NCBI GenBank assembly: GCA_002007465.1 | Contig: LNAC01000065.1 | Location: 1,951,804-2,015,803 of the forward strand | Reading direction: 5' to 3' | Length of the DNA: 64,000 nucleotides | Source of the DNA: Ailurus styani | Lineage: Eukaryota > Chordata > Mammalia > Carnivora > Ailuridae | In this document: positions 11,766 to 22,876 of the stretch, piece by piece | Numbering within the stretch: the stretch's first letter is position 1 | Layout: the number at the start of each line of letters is the position of its first letter | Translations under genes and position numbers: made by a program | Notes under the pieces: generated by a model | Seen by the model: the letters and a program-made list of their open reading frames with translations, nothing else | Told to the model about the DNA's origin: nothing | The model's database searches: none

Positions 11766-12536
11766 TCTAGAGCAGTATTTTTAAATCTTTCTTTTACTAT
11801 TGTCCCTCTTCCAGGTAGCTCTTTAGACTTGTCTTTTTTCCTAATCATCACCTTCCAATGGAATTTCAATACCACAGCTATACTGTACATCTGTTTATGC
11901 AATGTGGCACTTTAATATGTAAACCTCCACCCTCTCAACAATTTTGGCCCCCTTAGGAACGGTATTGTTCCTGTTCATAATTTGTACTCTTGTGCCTGCA
12001 TTTTTTTAAACTGTGGTAAAATGTACATAAAAATTTTGCCATCTTAACCATTTTTACGTGTATGGTGTTATTCCAGTGCCTGCACTTTTAAAGCCAATCT
12101 TCTATGCATTTTGCTACAAATTGCACAGAAGAAAACAAGCTAATATTTCCATTTTAAAGGTTTGCTCTTGCATAGGGAGCATATCTGTTTTATCCTTTAC
12201 TATATCTGCCTCAGAATGATGACTTGTCAAGTCAGTTATGAGAGTTCGTAGGAGGCTGGCTGCTCCTGCCCTTTAAAGCCCCTTAGTTACAAATACTGCT
12301 ATATAATTGGCCTACATAGTCTTTTAGTGAATATTCTGCTGCTCTCCTATTCTCAGGTCCATCAGATATTTCCCCATTGCTTCCTTTTTCCTCTTGCAGG
12401 GATGCCAACACCAACTGGGTCTAGAGGCTATTGGTAGTTTGTCCCTAACTACTTGTATTTGGGGGTTCATAGGGATATGTTACATGGTTTTGTCATAAAT
12501 ATTCTATGGATTTCAAACAGTGCTATCTAGTTTTTC

Positions 12537-12700
12537 CTTTTTTTTTTTTTAAGATTTTATTTATTTTTCAGAGAGAGAGCACAAGCAGGGGGAGTGGCAG
12601 GCAGAAGGAGAAGCAGGCTCCTCACTGAGCAAGGAGCCTGATGTGGGTCTTGATTCCAGCCAAAGGCAGACACTTAACTGACTGAGCCACCCAGGCATCC
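12537..12700 (-). mobile_element. CAN-SINE
   Basis: T-run head, GAGCCACCCAGGCATCC end; partial duplication CTAGTTNTTC on both sides. Internal deletion of the central part. Confidence 0.9.
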
Positions 12701-12879
12701 CTAGTTGTTCTGTTTTTATGTGAGGATTCAAAGAGACCAAAAATGATGCTGTTGTCTTTACCACCACAGTCTTCCCACAACTTACTTCTCCTCCCAATCT
12801 CTTCCTCCCAGGACTAGCTTTTGAATCATTGTGACTTAAGCTTACCATCTTTTAAAGACTGCTTAAGAGAGTAGCTGCT

Positions 12880-13096
12880 GGGCGCCTGGGTGGCTCAGTG
12901 GGTTAAAGCCACTGCCTTCGGCTCAGGTCATGATCCCAGGGTCCTGGGATCGAGGCCCGCATCGGGCTCTCTGCTCAGTGCGGAGCCTGCTTCCTCCTCT
13001 CTCCTCTCTCTCTGCCTGCCTCTCTGCCTACTTGTAATCTCTCTCTCTGTGTCAAATGAATAAATAAAATCTTTAAAAAAAAAAAAAAAAAAAAAA
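12880..13096 (+). mobile_element. CAN-SINE, young type
   Basis: Target duplication AAGAGAGTAGCTGCT at 12865-12879 and 13097-13111; long pure A tail, which suggests a recent insertion. Confidence 0.98.
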
Positions 13097-13111
13097 AAGA
13101 GAGTAGCTGCT

Positions 13112-14319
13112 AACCCTTTATAACATTTGCTCTTTGTTGTGGTGGTCATTGTTAACTACAAGAATCAAACCTTTTTGAAAGACACCATTTTGATAAGCCA
13201 AGTTTTAAATCTATCCTTTTAAATCTATCATAAGACTGCCTTAAAAAGGTTATTTTTGTTCTTCAATAAAAAAATTCCTCAGGATGGTGCGAAGCCAAGA
13301 CAGTTTTACTAAACCAAATTCTGCACCAAAAATATTAATGAACTCATTGTATGTTAACAAGTCAAGCCAAATAATAATCACATTTTTCACTTTGGAGATA
13401 ATAGTGACTGATACATGGCAGCCACTCAGACTTCTGTTGAATGAATGATCCAGTAAAAGCCAAAGTTCGTTGTCTTCCATTTCTGAAATTTCTAGAAATC
13501 TTTTTTTTACCCTTTTCTCTGACTCAACCCATGTTTCAAATAAATGAAAAATAAACTACTGTTTTGGAATTTTTTTGTTAGCTTTTCTTCATTTACCAAA
13601 TCTGACTGGGATCCAACAACAAAGTATCCCTTCTGGAAGTTTAACCCTATCGTCATGCTTATTATACTTTTTAAAAGATTAAGCCATAATTTAATAAACA
13701 GCATGATGGTGTTGGCTGGATTATTTCCCCTCACTACTAATAAAATGTTACCCATCAAAACTGATTCATTAGCTATACAAATATCAAAACTGATTTTCCC
13801 GTAAGATATAAAATGGACAAGAGATCTACCCAAATCATTAAATGTGACAAACACTAACGTATCACCCAAAGTCTAGTTCACTTAACAGATAACTGCTTAC
13901 CATTTCTTTCCACATTTCCTATACGTGAACATATTTGGAATGCACACAAAAACCTTGCACTGAGATATTATTACATACCGGATTACAAACCAGATATTAT
14001 TATTACTAGTATTATGCTCTAGCAATCCATTTCCCTTTCTCTTCCTCTCTCTCTCCCTCTGTCACACACCCACACTCGCACACTGAAGTCTCCAAACAAC
14101 TGCCCCTGCCCGTCCAAGTGTATTTTTGTTTCTTTTGGAAAGCGGTGTTCGTACGACCTTTGAGATAATCGAAAAAGAGGAACAAAAGGTATCCTAAATA
14201 TGAACCACCGGCTACGTCAAAAAGTCTAGGCGTTGGGGGTGGGGTGGGATGCAGGTCCTGATAAGGGAAAGTAAACAAGGTGACTCAACCGCGGAGGCAC
14301 TGATTATTGTTCGTACGTG
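13112..14319. other. XRN1 intron 1, promoter-proximal, unassigned
   Basis: No SINE and no clear repeat. Minus-strand frames stay open at 13250-13480 (76 codons) and 13507-13869 (120 codons), with a plus-strand frame open at 13544-13804. The translations resemble no family I know and no splice context links them to XRN1; probably chance or an old unrecognised repeat. Confidence 0.4.
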
Positions 14320-15060
14320 GGTCTGCTGCTTTCAGAGGGGGGTTGGGGGGGACTTCGAATCCCCGCTCCGGCTTTGCTGCCTCTAGAAAGGAAGACGCAG
14401 CTCCCTGGGCAGGAAAGGAAAGAGCTCACTTAAATGCTCCTGCTCAGGACTTAATTTCGAAATCGCGGAAGGCCCTACCCCCAGCAGAGCTGTCAGAACT
14501 GGCGACGCTCACGGCTCTGCGCACAGAAACGAAACCCACGTCTTCGCCCGCATTCAGATCGTCAGGGTATCTTCAAACCTTCTCCTCCCCTCCCTTCACC
14601 GATCATGGGGCAGACGACGAGCAGAAAGAGGAGGCTGGAGAGCCCTGTCCCAGGATGGAGGGAGGGCCGCGGGGCTCCGGGTTCTCGGCCTGCTAAGCCG
14701 CTGCCTCCTCGCTCACCCACCTGATGCTCTTTCACCACTTCACTGAGGCAGGGATACCGCTCCGAGATCCATCGGTAAAACTTGGGGACTCCCATTTCGA
14801 CCGTCAACGCTAATTCCAGTCAGGGCCAAACCGAAACCAAACGCCCCGCCGGGGCCTAAGCCGCTGCCTCCGGCCGTCGCTCGGCGGATGACAACACACC
14901 GCCCGCCCGACCATAGAGAGCACTCGCCGGGCCTAGAGCGGCCGATTCAAGGCCGCATCCCCGGGGCGGGGCTCTAATCCCGGCTCTCACTCACCGCGGA
15001 GCTCCCGGGGGGAAGAGCGCGGCGGCGTGTGGGTGCGTTCTGTTTAGTTCTGGCAATGTC
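14320..15060. promoter_or_regulatory. CpG island / XRN1 promoter
   Basis: GC-rich, CpG-dense stretch in otherwise AT-rich DNA, free of SINEs and spanning XRN1 exon 1. A GC box GGGGCGGGGC sits at 14963-14972 and CCGCCCGCCCG at about 14900-14910. No TATA box in the expected place. Typical broad housekeeping promoter. Confidence 0.85.
14721..14795 (-). CDS. XRN1: XRN1 exon 1
   Basis: 75 bases, 25 codons from ATG (14793-14795): MGVPKFYRWISERYPCLSEV then VKEHQ, donor CAG/GTGGGT. This is the invariant N-terminus of the XRN family (MGVPKFYRWISERYP); the extreme N-terminal residues line the active site in known structures. An in-frame upstream ATG (codons MTVE) exists 4 codons earlier, but the conserved start is MGVP. 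It lies in the CpG island. Confidence 0.98.
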
Positions 15061-15086
15061 GGCTGACAGAGCTGCGCTTTGTGAGT
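15057..15086 (+). promoter_or_regulatory. Possible divergent transcript: ATG with 5' splice site at CpG-island edge
   Basis: On the plus strand, ATGTCGGCTGACAGAG at 15057 is followed by a consensus donor TTT/GTGAGT at 15081-15086. Such a layout is common in promoter-upstream antisense RNAs. No partner exon is identified; low confidence. Confidence 0.2.
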
Positions 15087-16096
15087 ACACGGGGGAGTGG
15101 TGTGAAAACCTCACGAGCCTGCTGGAGTTTTGGAACACTGGTATTTGTCCTGACTGCTTCTGTGTCCTGGCATTACTGATCTCAGTACTTTGCAACACAG
15201 ATTTGGAAAGATCTGGTGATTTACTTGGTTTAGTTTTATTTTGTTTGGGGAGGGGGAGCCTTTTTTTCCTGAGGAATATAACCCTATATAAAAACTTCTT
15301 TTAAAAACTTTTTTCCCCCAAATTATTTGTTGGGAAAAATGTCCTAATTCCCCTCCACCCCCACCCACCTTCCCCCTAAAATCAACATTAGCCCCCCCCA
15401 GGAACTGTGGTATACTTTCACATTCATGTCTCTTGGTTTTCATGTTTTCCCCCATCACACTCTTTAAGCCGTACAGAAAAGCATAATTCTATCAAGCGAA
15501 CTTAAGTAAAATTCTTTTATAAAGAATTTTTCCATTTATTTGAATATAACCTCATTACTTTGTAAATATTGTGAATTATTTTAAATTATCAGCAAGAAAA
15601 CTTACAAAAAATGAACATTAAAGTATACTTAATTTTAAAATCTTATGAAATTTTAAGTGTCTTCTAAGACCACTAGATTCTGTATTCTGGTAAACTCAGT
15701 ATGACAGGATCTTTATATTATTGAATTTTCATATTCCTGCTCCTTGATTTACATTTTTTTCCTATTACATTTTCAACCACACAAGTTTTATTAAGTGAAC
15801 TTTATGTGTGCATTGTTTATATCTGTTTTATTAGACTAGACTGTCAGTTCCTAGAGGGCAGGGGAGGTAGCTCTGTGCAGGAATCTAGCAAAGCGCTCTG
15901 CTTACAGCATTTATTCAGTGTAATTTTTTGTTGTTCCAATGAATCCTTTTGCTAGCTAGTACTTAAAATCAGTAAAAGTTATAAAATGAAATTAGGCTGG
16001 CTTGTTTCTTGCAAATACATCTTTTTAGAGCATAAAAACATAAGATGTTCCATTTCTCCAGTAATAATTAACAATATATAGTAAGAAAGTAGTTTA

Positions 16097-16279
16097 GGGG
16101 TGCTTGGGTGGCTCAGTCATTGAAGCATCTGCCTTCAGCTCAGGTCATGATCCTGGAGTCCTGGATGGACTGAGTCCCAAGTTAAGCTCCCTGCTCTGTG
16201 GGGAGTCTGGTTCTCCCTCTCCCTTTGCCCCCTCTACTTGTGCTCTCTCAAATAAATAAATCTTAAAAAAAAAAAAAAA
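16097..16279 (+). mobile_element. CAN-SINE between ATR poly(A) signal and XRN1
   Basis: Head GGGGTGCTTGGGTGGCTCAG, A tail ending 16279. Approximate duplication AAAGTAGTTTA / AAAGGAGTTTA. The right copy overlaps TTTATT, i.e. the ATR AATAAA signal on the minus strand. Confidence 0.95.
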
Positions 16280-16363
16280 GGAGTTTATTTCTTAACAACA
16301 TATATTATTTTAAATATTATTAACAATAAGGTAGTTAATACCAGCTGCTCCAAGAACACAAAC
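16188..16363. repeat. Duplicated segment, copy 1 (SINE 3' end plus ATR 3' UTR end)
   Basis: Contains the 3' half of the SINE at 16097-16279 and about 84 bases of ATR 3' UTR. A same-orientation copy, roughly 85 percent alike by eye, lies at 18850-19021. Similarity starts at TCCCTGCTCTGTGGGG and ends after GCTCCAAGAACA. Confidence 0.85.
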
Positions 16364-16456
16364 TTATGCTGTACTTTGGAACTGAATATACAATCACAGG
16401 TAATACCAAATCCACTAATTTTAGATCATTTGCATATTCTCTGAAGTAATTTCATT
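16265..16456 (-). other. ATR: ATR 3' UTR (approximate end)
   Basis: Short AT-rich 3' UTR between the stop and the poly(A) signal at 16284-16289, about 170 bases, matching the roughly 200-base UTR I recall for human ATR. The cleavage site is inferred, and would fall at or inside the T-run (minus strand) contributed by the adjacent SINE. Confidence 0.7.
16284..16289 (-). terminator. ATR poly(A) signal AATAAA
   Basis: Canonical hexamer on the minus strand (TTTATT on plus), 168 bases past the stop codon. On the minus strand it is followed by ACTCC and then about 15 T from the antisense SINE tail, a U-rich downstream element. No other AATAAA lies between it and the stop. Confidence 0.8.
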
Positions 16457-16630
16457 TCACATATATGGGGTCCAACCAAGGTACATTTGGCACAGTAAGT
16501 TTTCATCAGTAGCTTCTTGTATAAGGTAATGCACATGTCCTTCGATAGATAGTGGCAGCCCTGTCACTCTATTTCGGGTCTTGATTACACCTTGCAGTCG
16601 CTGCTCGATGTCAAGAACATGGGTCTTGGC
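16457..16630 (-). CDS. ATR: ATR exon 47, terminal coding exon with FATC
   Basis: 174 bases, 57 codons and TGA stop at 16457-16459. Starts AKTHVLDIEQ; the Lys at position 2 equals human K2589, reported as needed for TopBP1 activation. Ends with the FATC domain (about the last 33 residues, finishing GWTPYM). Acceptor CTTATTAG. Stop and C-terminus are conserved, so the reading frame is complete at this end. Confidence 0.98.
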   Translation of the reverse strand, partial: AKTHVLDIEQRLQGVIKTRNRVTGLPLSIEGHVHYLIQEATDENLLCQMYLGWTPYM

Positions 16631-17405
16631 CTAATAAGAAGAAATTGAAAATCATAAGTGCTAAGAACCTAATAACACCTGGATGTTGATATTTGAAATT
16701 ATTACTTTTCGGGTGTTTGACAAATGTTTATGTCATTTTACGAATCATTACCCCCCTTTTTAGAAGCAAAAACAGTAAAAGAGAGAAGAAATGAAACAAA
16801 TGCAATAACTCGAGATACTGATTTTGAGGCTTGCAATGTTGATTTAGCATGAACTGCATGGACATTTTTCTGGACTATGTGAAATACCAGGGAATCTCTT
16901 CCACATTACAATTCTAAAAAAATAATAATTTAAAAAATTTATCCCAAAATGTTAGAACTTAAACATTTGAATGAATATTCTAATTATAGCAACAATACTA
17001 TAAATGCCTAATATTTAGATTATGTTACTATGTGCAAATGGAGTTCTAAGCTTGGAATGGTACACATTTCTCTCAATAAGAAAGCTTATCAAAATGCAAA
17101 AATGAGAATGTTGTTATTAGAAGAACAACCCTCAATCTATTCTTACTTAATAAAAATGATTACCTGCAAACTTTCAGACTTCAACTAACGTTAATAAGGA
17201 GTGAATTGCTATATATTAAAGTTGAAACCTGCTGCTGCTTTGTAAGTTCAGGCAATTTGCATTCAAGTTTTTCCCACTATATTGCATAATTCTAAACCGT
17301 CTAAAACTAAACAAATGTGTCTTGAACTTTATCACACAAATGATAATAATGTTAACATTAGTAATGACAATAAAGAAAACTTTCATACTAAAGAACTACA
17401 TTTCA

Positions 17406-17603
17406 GGGGCTACTTGGGTGGCTCCACTGGTTAAGTGTCCGTCCGACTTCTGATTTTGGCTCAGGTCATGATCTCAAGGTTGTGACATCTGAGCTGCATG
17501 TAAGGCTCAGTGCTGGGCGTGGAGCTTGCTTAAGATTCTCTGTTTCTCTCTCCCTGTGCCCCTTCCCCTCCCTCTCTAAAAAAAAACAATAATAAAAAAA
17601 AAT
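17406..17603 (+). mobile_element. CAN-SINE, older type
   Basis: Target duplication AAAGAACTACATTTCA / AAAGAACTAGATTTCA. ATR intron 46 (sits between exons 46 and 47). Confidence 0.95.
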
Positions 17604-17710
17604 AAAGAACTAGATTTCATAGTATTCAATGGCCAGTCACTGAGAGTATTTTGAATCAATTCCCACTTACATAATATGTCAGCTCATATCAAGCTACACC
17701 TTCTACTAAC

Positions 17711-17816
17711 CTTTTCATTGACAACCTCCCCAGTTTCATTCAGTGGTGCTTTGGAATGCCCTTTCACTGGTTTACTCCATTCCACAAGAGGATCATGTAG
17801 AAAAGTTTTTAAGACA
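17711..17816 (-). CDS. ATR: ATR exon 46
   Basis: 106 bases: one base of serine, VLKTFLHDPL to GEVVNEK, phase 0 at the end. Acceptor ACATTTTAG, donor AAG/GTTAGT. Human numbering about 2552-2587, the end of the kinase domain and the start of the PIKK regulatory segment. Confidence 0.97.
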
Positions 17817-18069
17817 CTAAAATGTAAACAAATATGATAATACAATATTATCTTTGTAAAAAGAAGTGTCACCAGTAGTCAACATTTAAGTGAAAAATAA
17901 GTGAAGGATAAAAAGCTAATGGTAATATTCTTATAACACATTAGTACTGCATCCTTAAGACATGTACACTTACTGTTTTGGACTGAGGGATTGAAAAGAA
18001 AGTGAGAAAGAAGGGAAGACAGAGGGGGATCTGAGGTATTCTTGGGAGAGTAGAGCAAGGTGAGTTCTG

Positions 18070-18835
18070 TGTGCCATTTCTAAATGCATACTGTACACTT
18101 CATATACAACTATCTACAGAAAAACCCACTCGGATTTCTAACAGGCACCTCAAATTCATTATTTCCAAAACAAAACTCCTTACCCTTTCCCAAACTATTT
18201 CACCTGTATTCCCCAAATCAGTAAAGAACAACATTATCCACTCATTTGTCCTATCCACTCATTTCCCTAAAAAGTCTAGGAAATCACCCTTGCCTCTCCT
18301 TCCTCATAACACTCAATTCTACCTCCTAAATCCCTTTAGAATCTACTTACCTTCATCTCTACTGTCACTACCTCATCCAATGCACATGATTTTTTCCTGA
18401 GTTACTCAGTCTTCTAACTAGTTTTCTGGACTCTAGCCCAGACTGCAACTGTGATTTTTCTACAGTGCAAACTCTGATGATTTCATTTCTTTTTTTTTTT
18501 TAATTTTCTTCTTACCCCAACCCCCAATGACTTATGATTGTTTTCAGGATGAGGTTTAAATGTGTAAACTCGCCCCATGTGGGCTTTTCATAATCTAGCC
18601 CTGTTCATCTGTGCCATCATCGCAGCACCATCTAATTGAAGTGTATGCTTTAGAAAACAGAATTACATTTTTTAGGCAGTCCATGCCTTCACTTGCCTTG
18701 ATATTTCTGTAACTCAGAACACTCTCTTCCCCTTTGCGTGGTCAATTCCATTTATCATTAATGTTTCAGCTACTTCCTCCAGAAATTATTTCCTGACTTC
18801 CTAGATTGGATAGAAGCTCTTAGTGTTTCACAAGA
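18070..18835 (+). repeat. L2-type LINE fragment
   Basis: ATR intron 45. AGGCACCTCAAATTCATTATTTCC, TTCTACCTCCTAAATCCCTT and GATGAGGTTTAAATGTG follow the order of the L2 ORF2/3' region. Confidence 0.75.
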
Positions 18836-18849
18836 GGCTGTACATGATA

Positions 18850-19021
18850 TTCCCTGCTCTGTGGGGTGTCTGCTTCTCCCTCTCTCTCTGCCCCCTCTAC
18901 TTGTGCGCTCTCAAATAAATCAATCTTAAAAAAAAAACACAATTTCTTAATAACAGCACATATTACTTTAAATATTATTAACAGTAAGGTAGTTAATACC
19001 AGTTGCTCCAAGAACATAAAC
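18850..19021. repeat. Duplicated segment, copy 2, inside ATR intron 45
   Basis: Partial copy of 16188-16363, about 2.5 kb from it and in the same orientation. It carries the SINE tail and the stretch TAAGGTAGTTAATACCAG also present in the ATR 3' UTR. The AATAAA hexamer region is altered (AAATTGTG instead of AAATAAAC on minus). Left neighbour is L2-like, right neighbour an old L1; no A-tail or target duplication is evident. Confidence 0.85.
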
Positions 19022-19138
19022 ATAATACTCTCATGACTTACATCATAGCTGAAAGTTTGTACCTTCATCCACTTTGCTGATCCCCCACCCCCAACCTCTG
19101 GCCACCACCAATCTGTTCTCTGTATCTATGAGCTCAGG

Positions 19139-20682
19139 TTTTGTTTTGTTTTTTCTTTAATTTTAATTCCAGTTACTTAACATATAGTGTTACATTAGTT
19201 TCAGGTGTACAGTATAGTGACTCAACAGTTCCATACATCACCCTGTGCACATCATGACAAGTGTACTCCTTAATCCCCATCACCTATTTAACCCATCCCC
19301 CAACCCTCCCCTTTGGTAATCATCAGATTGCTTTCTATAATAAGAGTCTGTTTCTTTGTCTCTCTTTTTCCCCCTTTGCTTATTTGTTTCTTAAATTCTA
19401 CATATGAGTGAAGTCATATGGTATTTTTCTTTCTCTGATGGACTTATTTCACTTAGCATTATACTCTCTAACTCCAACCATGTCATTGCAAAATGGCAAA
19501 ATTTCATTTTTATGGCTAATAATATTCCATTGTGTATATACACCACATCTTTATCCTTTCATCAATTGATGGACACCTGGGCTGCTCCCATATCTTGGCT
19601 ATTGTAAATAATGCTGTTATAAACATCAGGGTCCAGGGCTTGTATCCAAAATCTATAAAGAGCTTCTCAAACTCAACACCCGTAAAACAAATAACCCAGT
19701 CAAGATATGGGCAGAAGACATGAACACACATTTCTCCAAAGAAGACATCCAAATGGCCAACAGACACATGAGAAAGTGCTCAACATCACTCGGCATCAGG
19801 GAAATACAAATCAAAACCACAATGAGACACCACCTCACACCAGTCAGAATGGCTAAAATCAACAAGTCAGGAAATGACAGATGTTGGCGAGGATGCAGAG
19901 AAAGGGGAACCCTCCTACACTGTTGGTGGGAATGCAAGCTGGTGCAGCCACTCTGGAAAACAGTATGGAGGTTCCTCAAAAAGTTGAAAATAGAGCTACC
20001 CTATGACCCAGCAATCGCACTACTGGGTATTTACCCTAAAGATACAAAGGTAGTGATCCTCAGGGGTACATGCACCCAAATGTTTATAGCAGCAATGTCC
20101 ACAATAGCCAAACTATGGAAAGAACCTAAATGTCCATCAACAGATGAATGGATAAAGATGTGGTATATATATACAATGGAATACTATGCAGCTATCAAAA
20201 GAAACAAAATCTTGCCGTTCCCAACGACGTGGATGGAACTAGAGGGTGTTATGCTGAGCGAAATAAGTCAATCAAAGAAAGACAATTATCATATGATCTC
20301 TCTGATATGAGGAACTTGAAAGGCAGGGTGGGGGGTTGTGGGGGGTAGGGAGGGAAAAATAATGAAACAAGATGGGATGGGGAAGGAGACAAACCATAAG
20401 AGACTCCTAATCTCACAAAACAAACTGAGGGTTACTGGGGGGTGGGAGGGTAGGGATAGGGTGGATGGGTTATGGACATTGGGGAAGGTTTGTGCTATGG
20501 TGAATGCTGTGAAAGTGTAAGCCTGATGATTCACAGACCTGTACCCCTAGGGCAAATAATAATAAAAATAAATAAATAAACATCAGGGTCCATGTATCCC
20601 TTTGGATTAGTGTTTTTTTAATTCTTTTGGTAAATACCCAGTAATTCGATTGCCAGATCATAAGGTAGTTCTATTTTTTTAA
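19139..20682 (-). mobile_element. Intermediate-age L1 fragment, minus strand, split by the younger L1
   Basis: Pieces 19139-19635 and 20593-20682 are continuous once the young L1 is removed. T-rich head at 19139-19165 is the poly(A) end. Sequence such as TTCCATTGTGTATATACACC is L1 3'-region in reverse. It is itself inserted in an older L1. Confidence 0.85.
19636..20577 (+). mobile_element. Young 5'-truncated L1 (ORF2 C-terminus plus 3' UTR)
   Basis: 942 bases flanked by a perfect 15-base target duplication AAACATCAGGGTCCA (19621-19635 and 20578-20592). Plus-strand reading gives the L1 ORF2 C-terminal region ([32 protein letters not shown]), open for 196 codons to a stop at 20308-20310, then a G-rich 3' UTR and (AATA)n tail. 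Cannot move by itself as most of ORF2 is missing. It has inserted into an older minus-strand L1. Confidence 0.95.
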
Positions 20683-20821
20683 GACTCCACATATAAGTGA
20701 TCTTACATGATATTTGTCTTTCTCTGTATGACTTATTTCACTTAAGCATAAATGCCTTCAAGGTCTATCTATGTTGTTACAAGTAGCAAAATTTCCTTCG
20801 TTTTTATGGCTGAATAGTATT

Positions 20822-20824
<3 letters not shown>

Positions 20825-20862
<38 letters not shown>
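20825..20862. repeat. (TG)n microsatellite
   Basis: About 18 uninterrupted TG units inside the oldest L1 fragment. Likely polymorphic. Confidence 0.95.
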
Positions 20863-20864
<2 letters not shown>

Positions 20865-20985
20865 ACACCACAATTTTTTTTACCCATTCATCCATCAATG
20901 GACACTCAGGTTGCTTCTGTTCTTGGCTATTGTAAACAATGCTGCAATGAACTGTAAGTTATGCCTTAATAAAGCTATTATTTAG

Positions 20986-21169
20986 GGTGTCTGGGTGGGT
21001 CAGTCATTAAGCGTCTGCCTCTGGCTCAGGTCATGATCCCAGGGTCCTGAGATTGAGCCCCGCATCGGGTCCCTGGTCCCTGGGTAGCCTGCTTCTCCCT
21101 CTCCCACTCCCCCTGCTTGTGTTCCCTCTCTCGCTGTCAAATAAATAAATAAAATCTTAAAAAAGGAAA
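20986..21169 (+). mobile_element. CAN-SINE
   Basis: Target duplication AAAGCTATTATTTA on both sides; ATR intron 45, about 130 bases from exon 45. Confidence 0.95.
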
Positions 21170-21296
21170 AAAGCTATTATTTAAAAAAATCTACTTCAAC
21201 CAATGCCAAGTGGCTTCTAGTATAAAAAAAATATTTAGGAACCAATAATTACATTCAAGATTACTGTTAGATTGTTTATAAAACATAGGTAATTAC

Positions 21297-21448
21297 CTCA
21301 TTAAAGGCTCTCTCTGATCTCGCATCAGCCTCATTGTAACTTCACAAGCCCTTCGAAAAAGACCTTCTGTTCCCATAGGACCCATTCCATTAACCATATT
21401 ATGAGTTAGTCGAAATGGAACAATTTCTGGAACTTCAAACGTTTCTCC
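21297..21448 (-). CDS. ATR: ATR exon 45 (activation segment)
   Basis: 152 bases: GETFEVPEIV to QREPLM plus AG of a split serine. Contains the activation segment VPFRLTHNMVNGMG. Acceptor TTTTAAG, donor AG/GTAATT. The following intron (17817-21296) holds a triple nest of L1 elements and the duplicated ATR 3'-terminal fragment. Confidence 0.97.
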
Positions 21449-22525
21449 CTTAAAACAATGCATTTTATTAAAAAGTAACAATGTTAAAATTTTAAATCTT
21501 TATGCAAAAAAATTAGAACTTCATGTCCAGACTCTAAGCAAAGTACAAAGATTCCGTCAAAATATTTATATTTTTAACTACATTAAAAGGCTTCTATTAT
21601 GAAGGAGCCATGTAACTCTACCTTTTGATCTAGAGAATGGATGATCACCTGTCACTGAATTAGTAGAGTTGAATATTACTATAGAGAAATTTTTATTTCT
21701 TTCAATGTTTAGTCTCATATTAACTTCCTTATTGTTCTTGAATAATATAAAATAGAAACAAATATTCTTATATTTTTCTTTTTTAAGACTTTCAATTTAA
21801 AGCAGGAAAGGAAGACAAATAGCCAAATGTTAGATGCTCATGTCCCTCAGACAGAATATGAAACATATAACATAATGAAGTCCAGTTCATTTACTTTCTG
21901 CCATTCTCAACCTGCCTTCCATCAGGGCTTTTTATCCCCAAACTTACTGAGTTTCCCTAAATTCCTTTCTTGTATGATTAAACATATACTAGTGGTTTAT
22001 CTCTGATTTGATCTCACGTGTATCTATGACCTTTCTAGGTTTCCTGTGACAGCAGAAAGCAATCCATAGAGAATGGCAATGAAGAAAATAGAGGGTTAAC
22101 CTACTAGTCTGCCTTCTAGAATCATTAACATTGGAAAATTAGAAGGGGCTTTAGGGAGAATCCAACCGCCTTAATTTATTCTCAGGCCCCACTTTGGACC
22201 TACAGAATCTCCTGGGATGTCTGCTAGATATTTGTGTATTTTGTTTAAAATTTTGGATAATTCTGATATGCTGCCAGGTTTGGAAACCCTCACATTAAAC
22301 TCTTTTGTCTCTCTAAAACTGAGTCTCAGTAAAATGAACTGATATGTCCATGTTCACATAACTAAGAACCAAGTTAGAACTTGAACCTTTGGATTTCAAG
22401 TTCAGTGCTGATTTTATGTATCACTATTCTGAGTTCTCTTCATCCTAAGTTGCTTTACTGAGGACTCAGGGATTCACCAATCAAAAGCCAGTCAACAAAC
22501 TCTCAGTGTGACTCAACTGTGACTA

Positions 22526-22819
<294 letters not shown>

Positions 22820-22876
22820 CTAAAATATTTTTTAAAACATTAACCATAACAATGTATTATCTTCTTGGTAACTTAC

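Larger units (their letters stand above)
1..14900 (-). other. XRN1: XRN1 gene, 5' part
   Basis: Gene-level entry for the 5'-3' exoribonuclease that degrades decapped, 5'-monophosphorylated RNA in cytoplasm and P-bodies. Exons 1 and 2 encode residues 1-103; intron 1 is about 10.5 kb (with a 376-base assembly gap) and intron 2 runs off the left edge. The transcription start is not determined from sequence; 14900 is a rough placement within the CpG island. Same orientation as ATR, which ends about 1.5 kb upstream. Confidence 0.95.
19025..20960 (-). mobile_element. Oldest L1 fragment of the nest, minus strand
   Basis: Outer pieces 19025-19138 (GCTGAAAGTTTGTACC, CTATGAGCTCAGG) and 20683-20960 (ACTCCACATATAAGTGAT, CAATGGACACTCAGGTTGCT) are neighbouring parts of an ancient mammalian L1 3' region. 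The second piece contains a TG microsatellite. Confidence 0.75.

Noticed and set aside
14307..14696. 129-codon plus-strand frame in the CpG island
   Set aside because: GC-rich sequence has few stops; composition explains it and it overlaps XRN1 promoter sequence.
19720..20310. 196-codon frame that could be taken as a gene
   Set aside because: C-terminal part of L1 ORF2 in a truncated element with target duplication.
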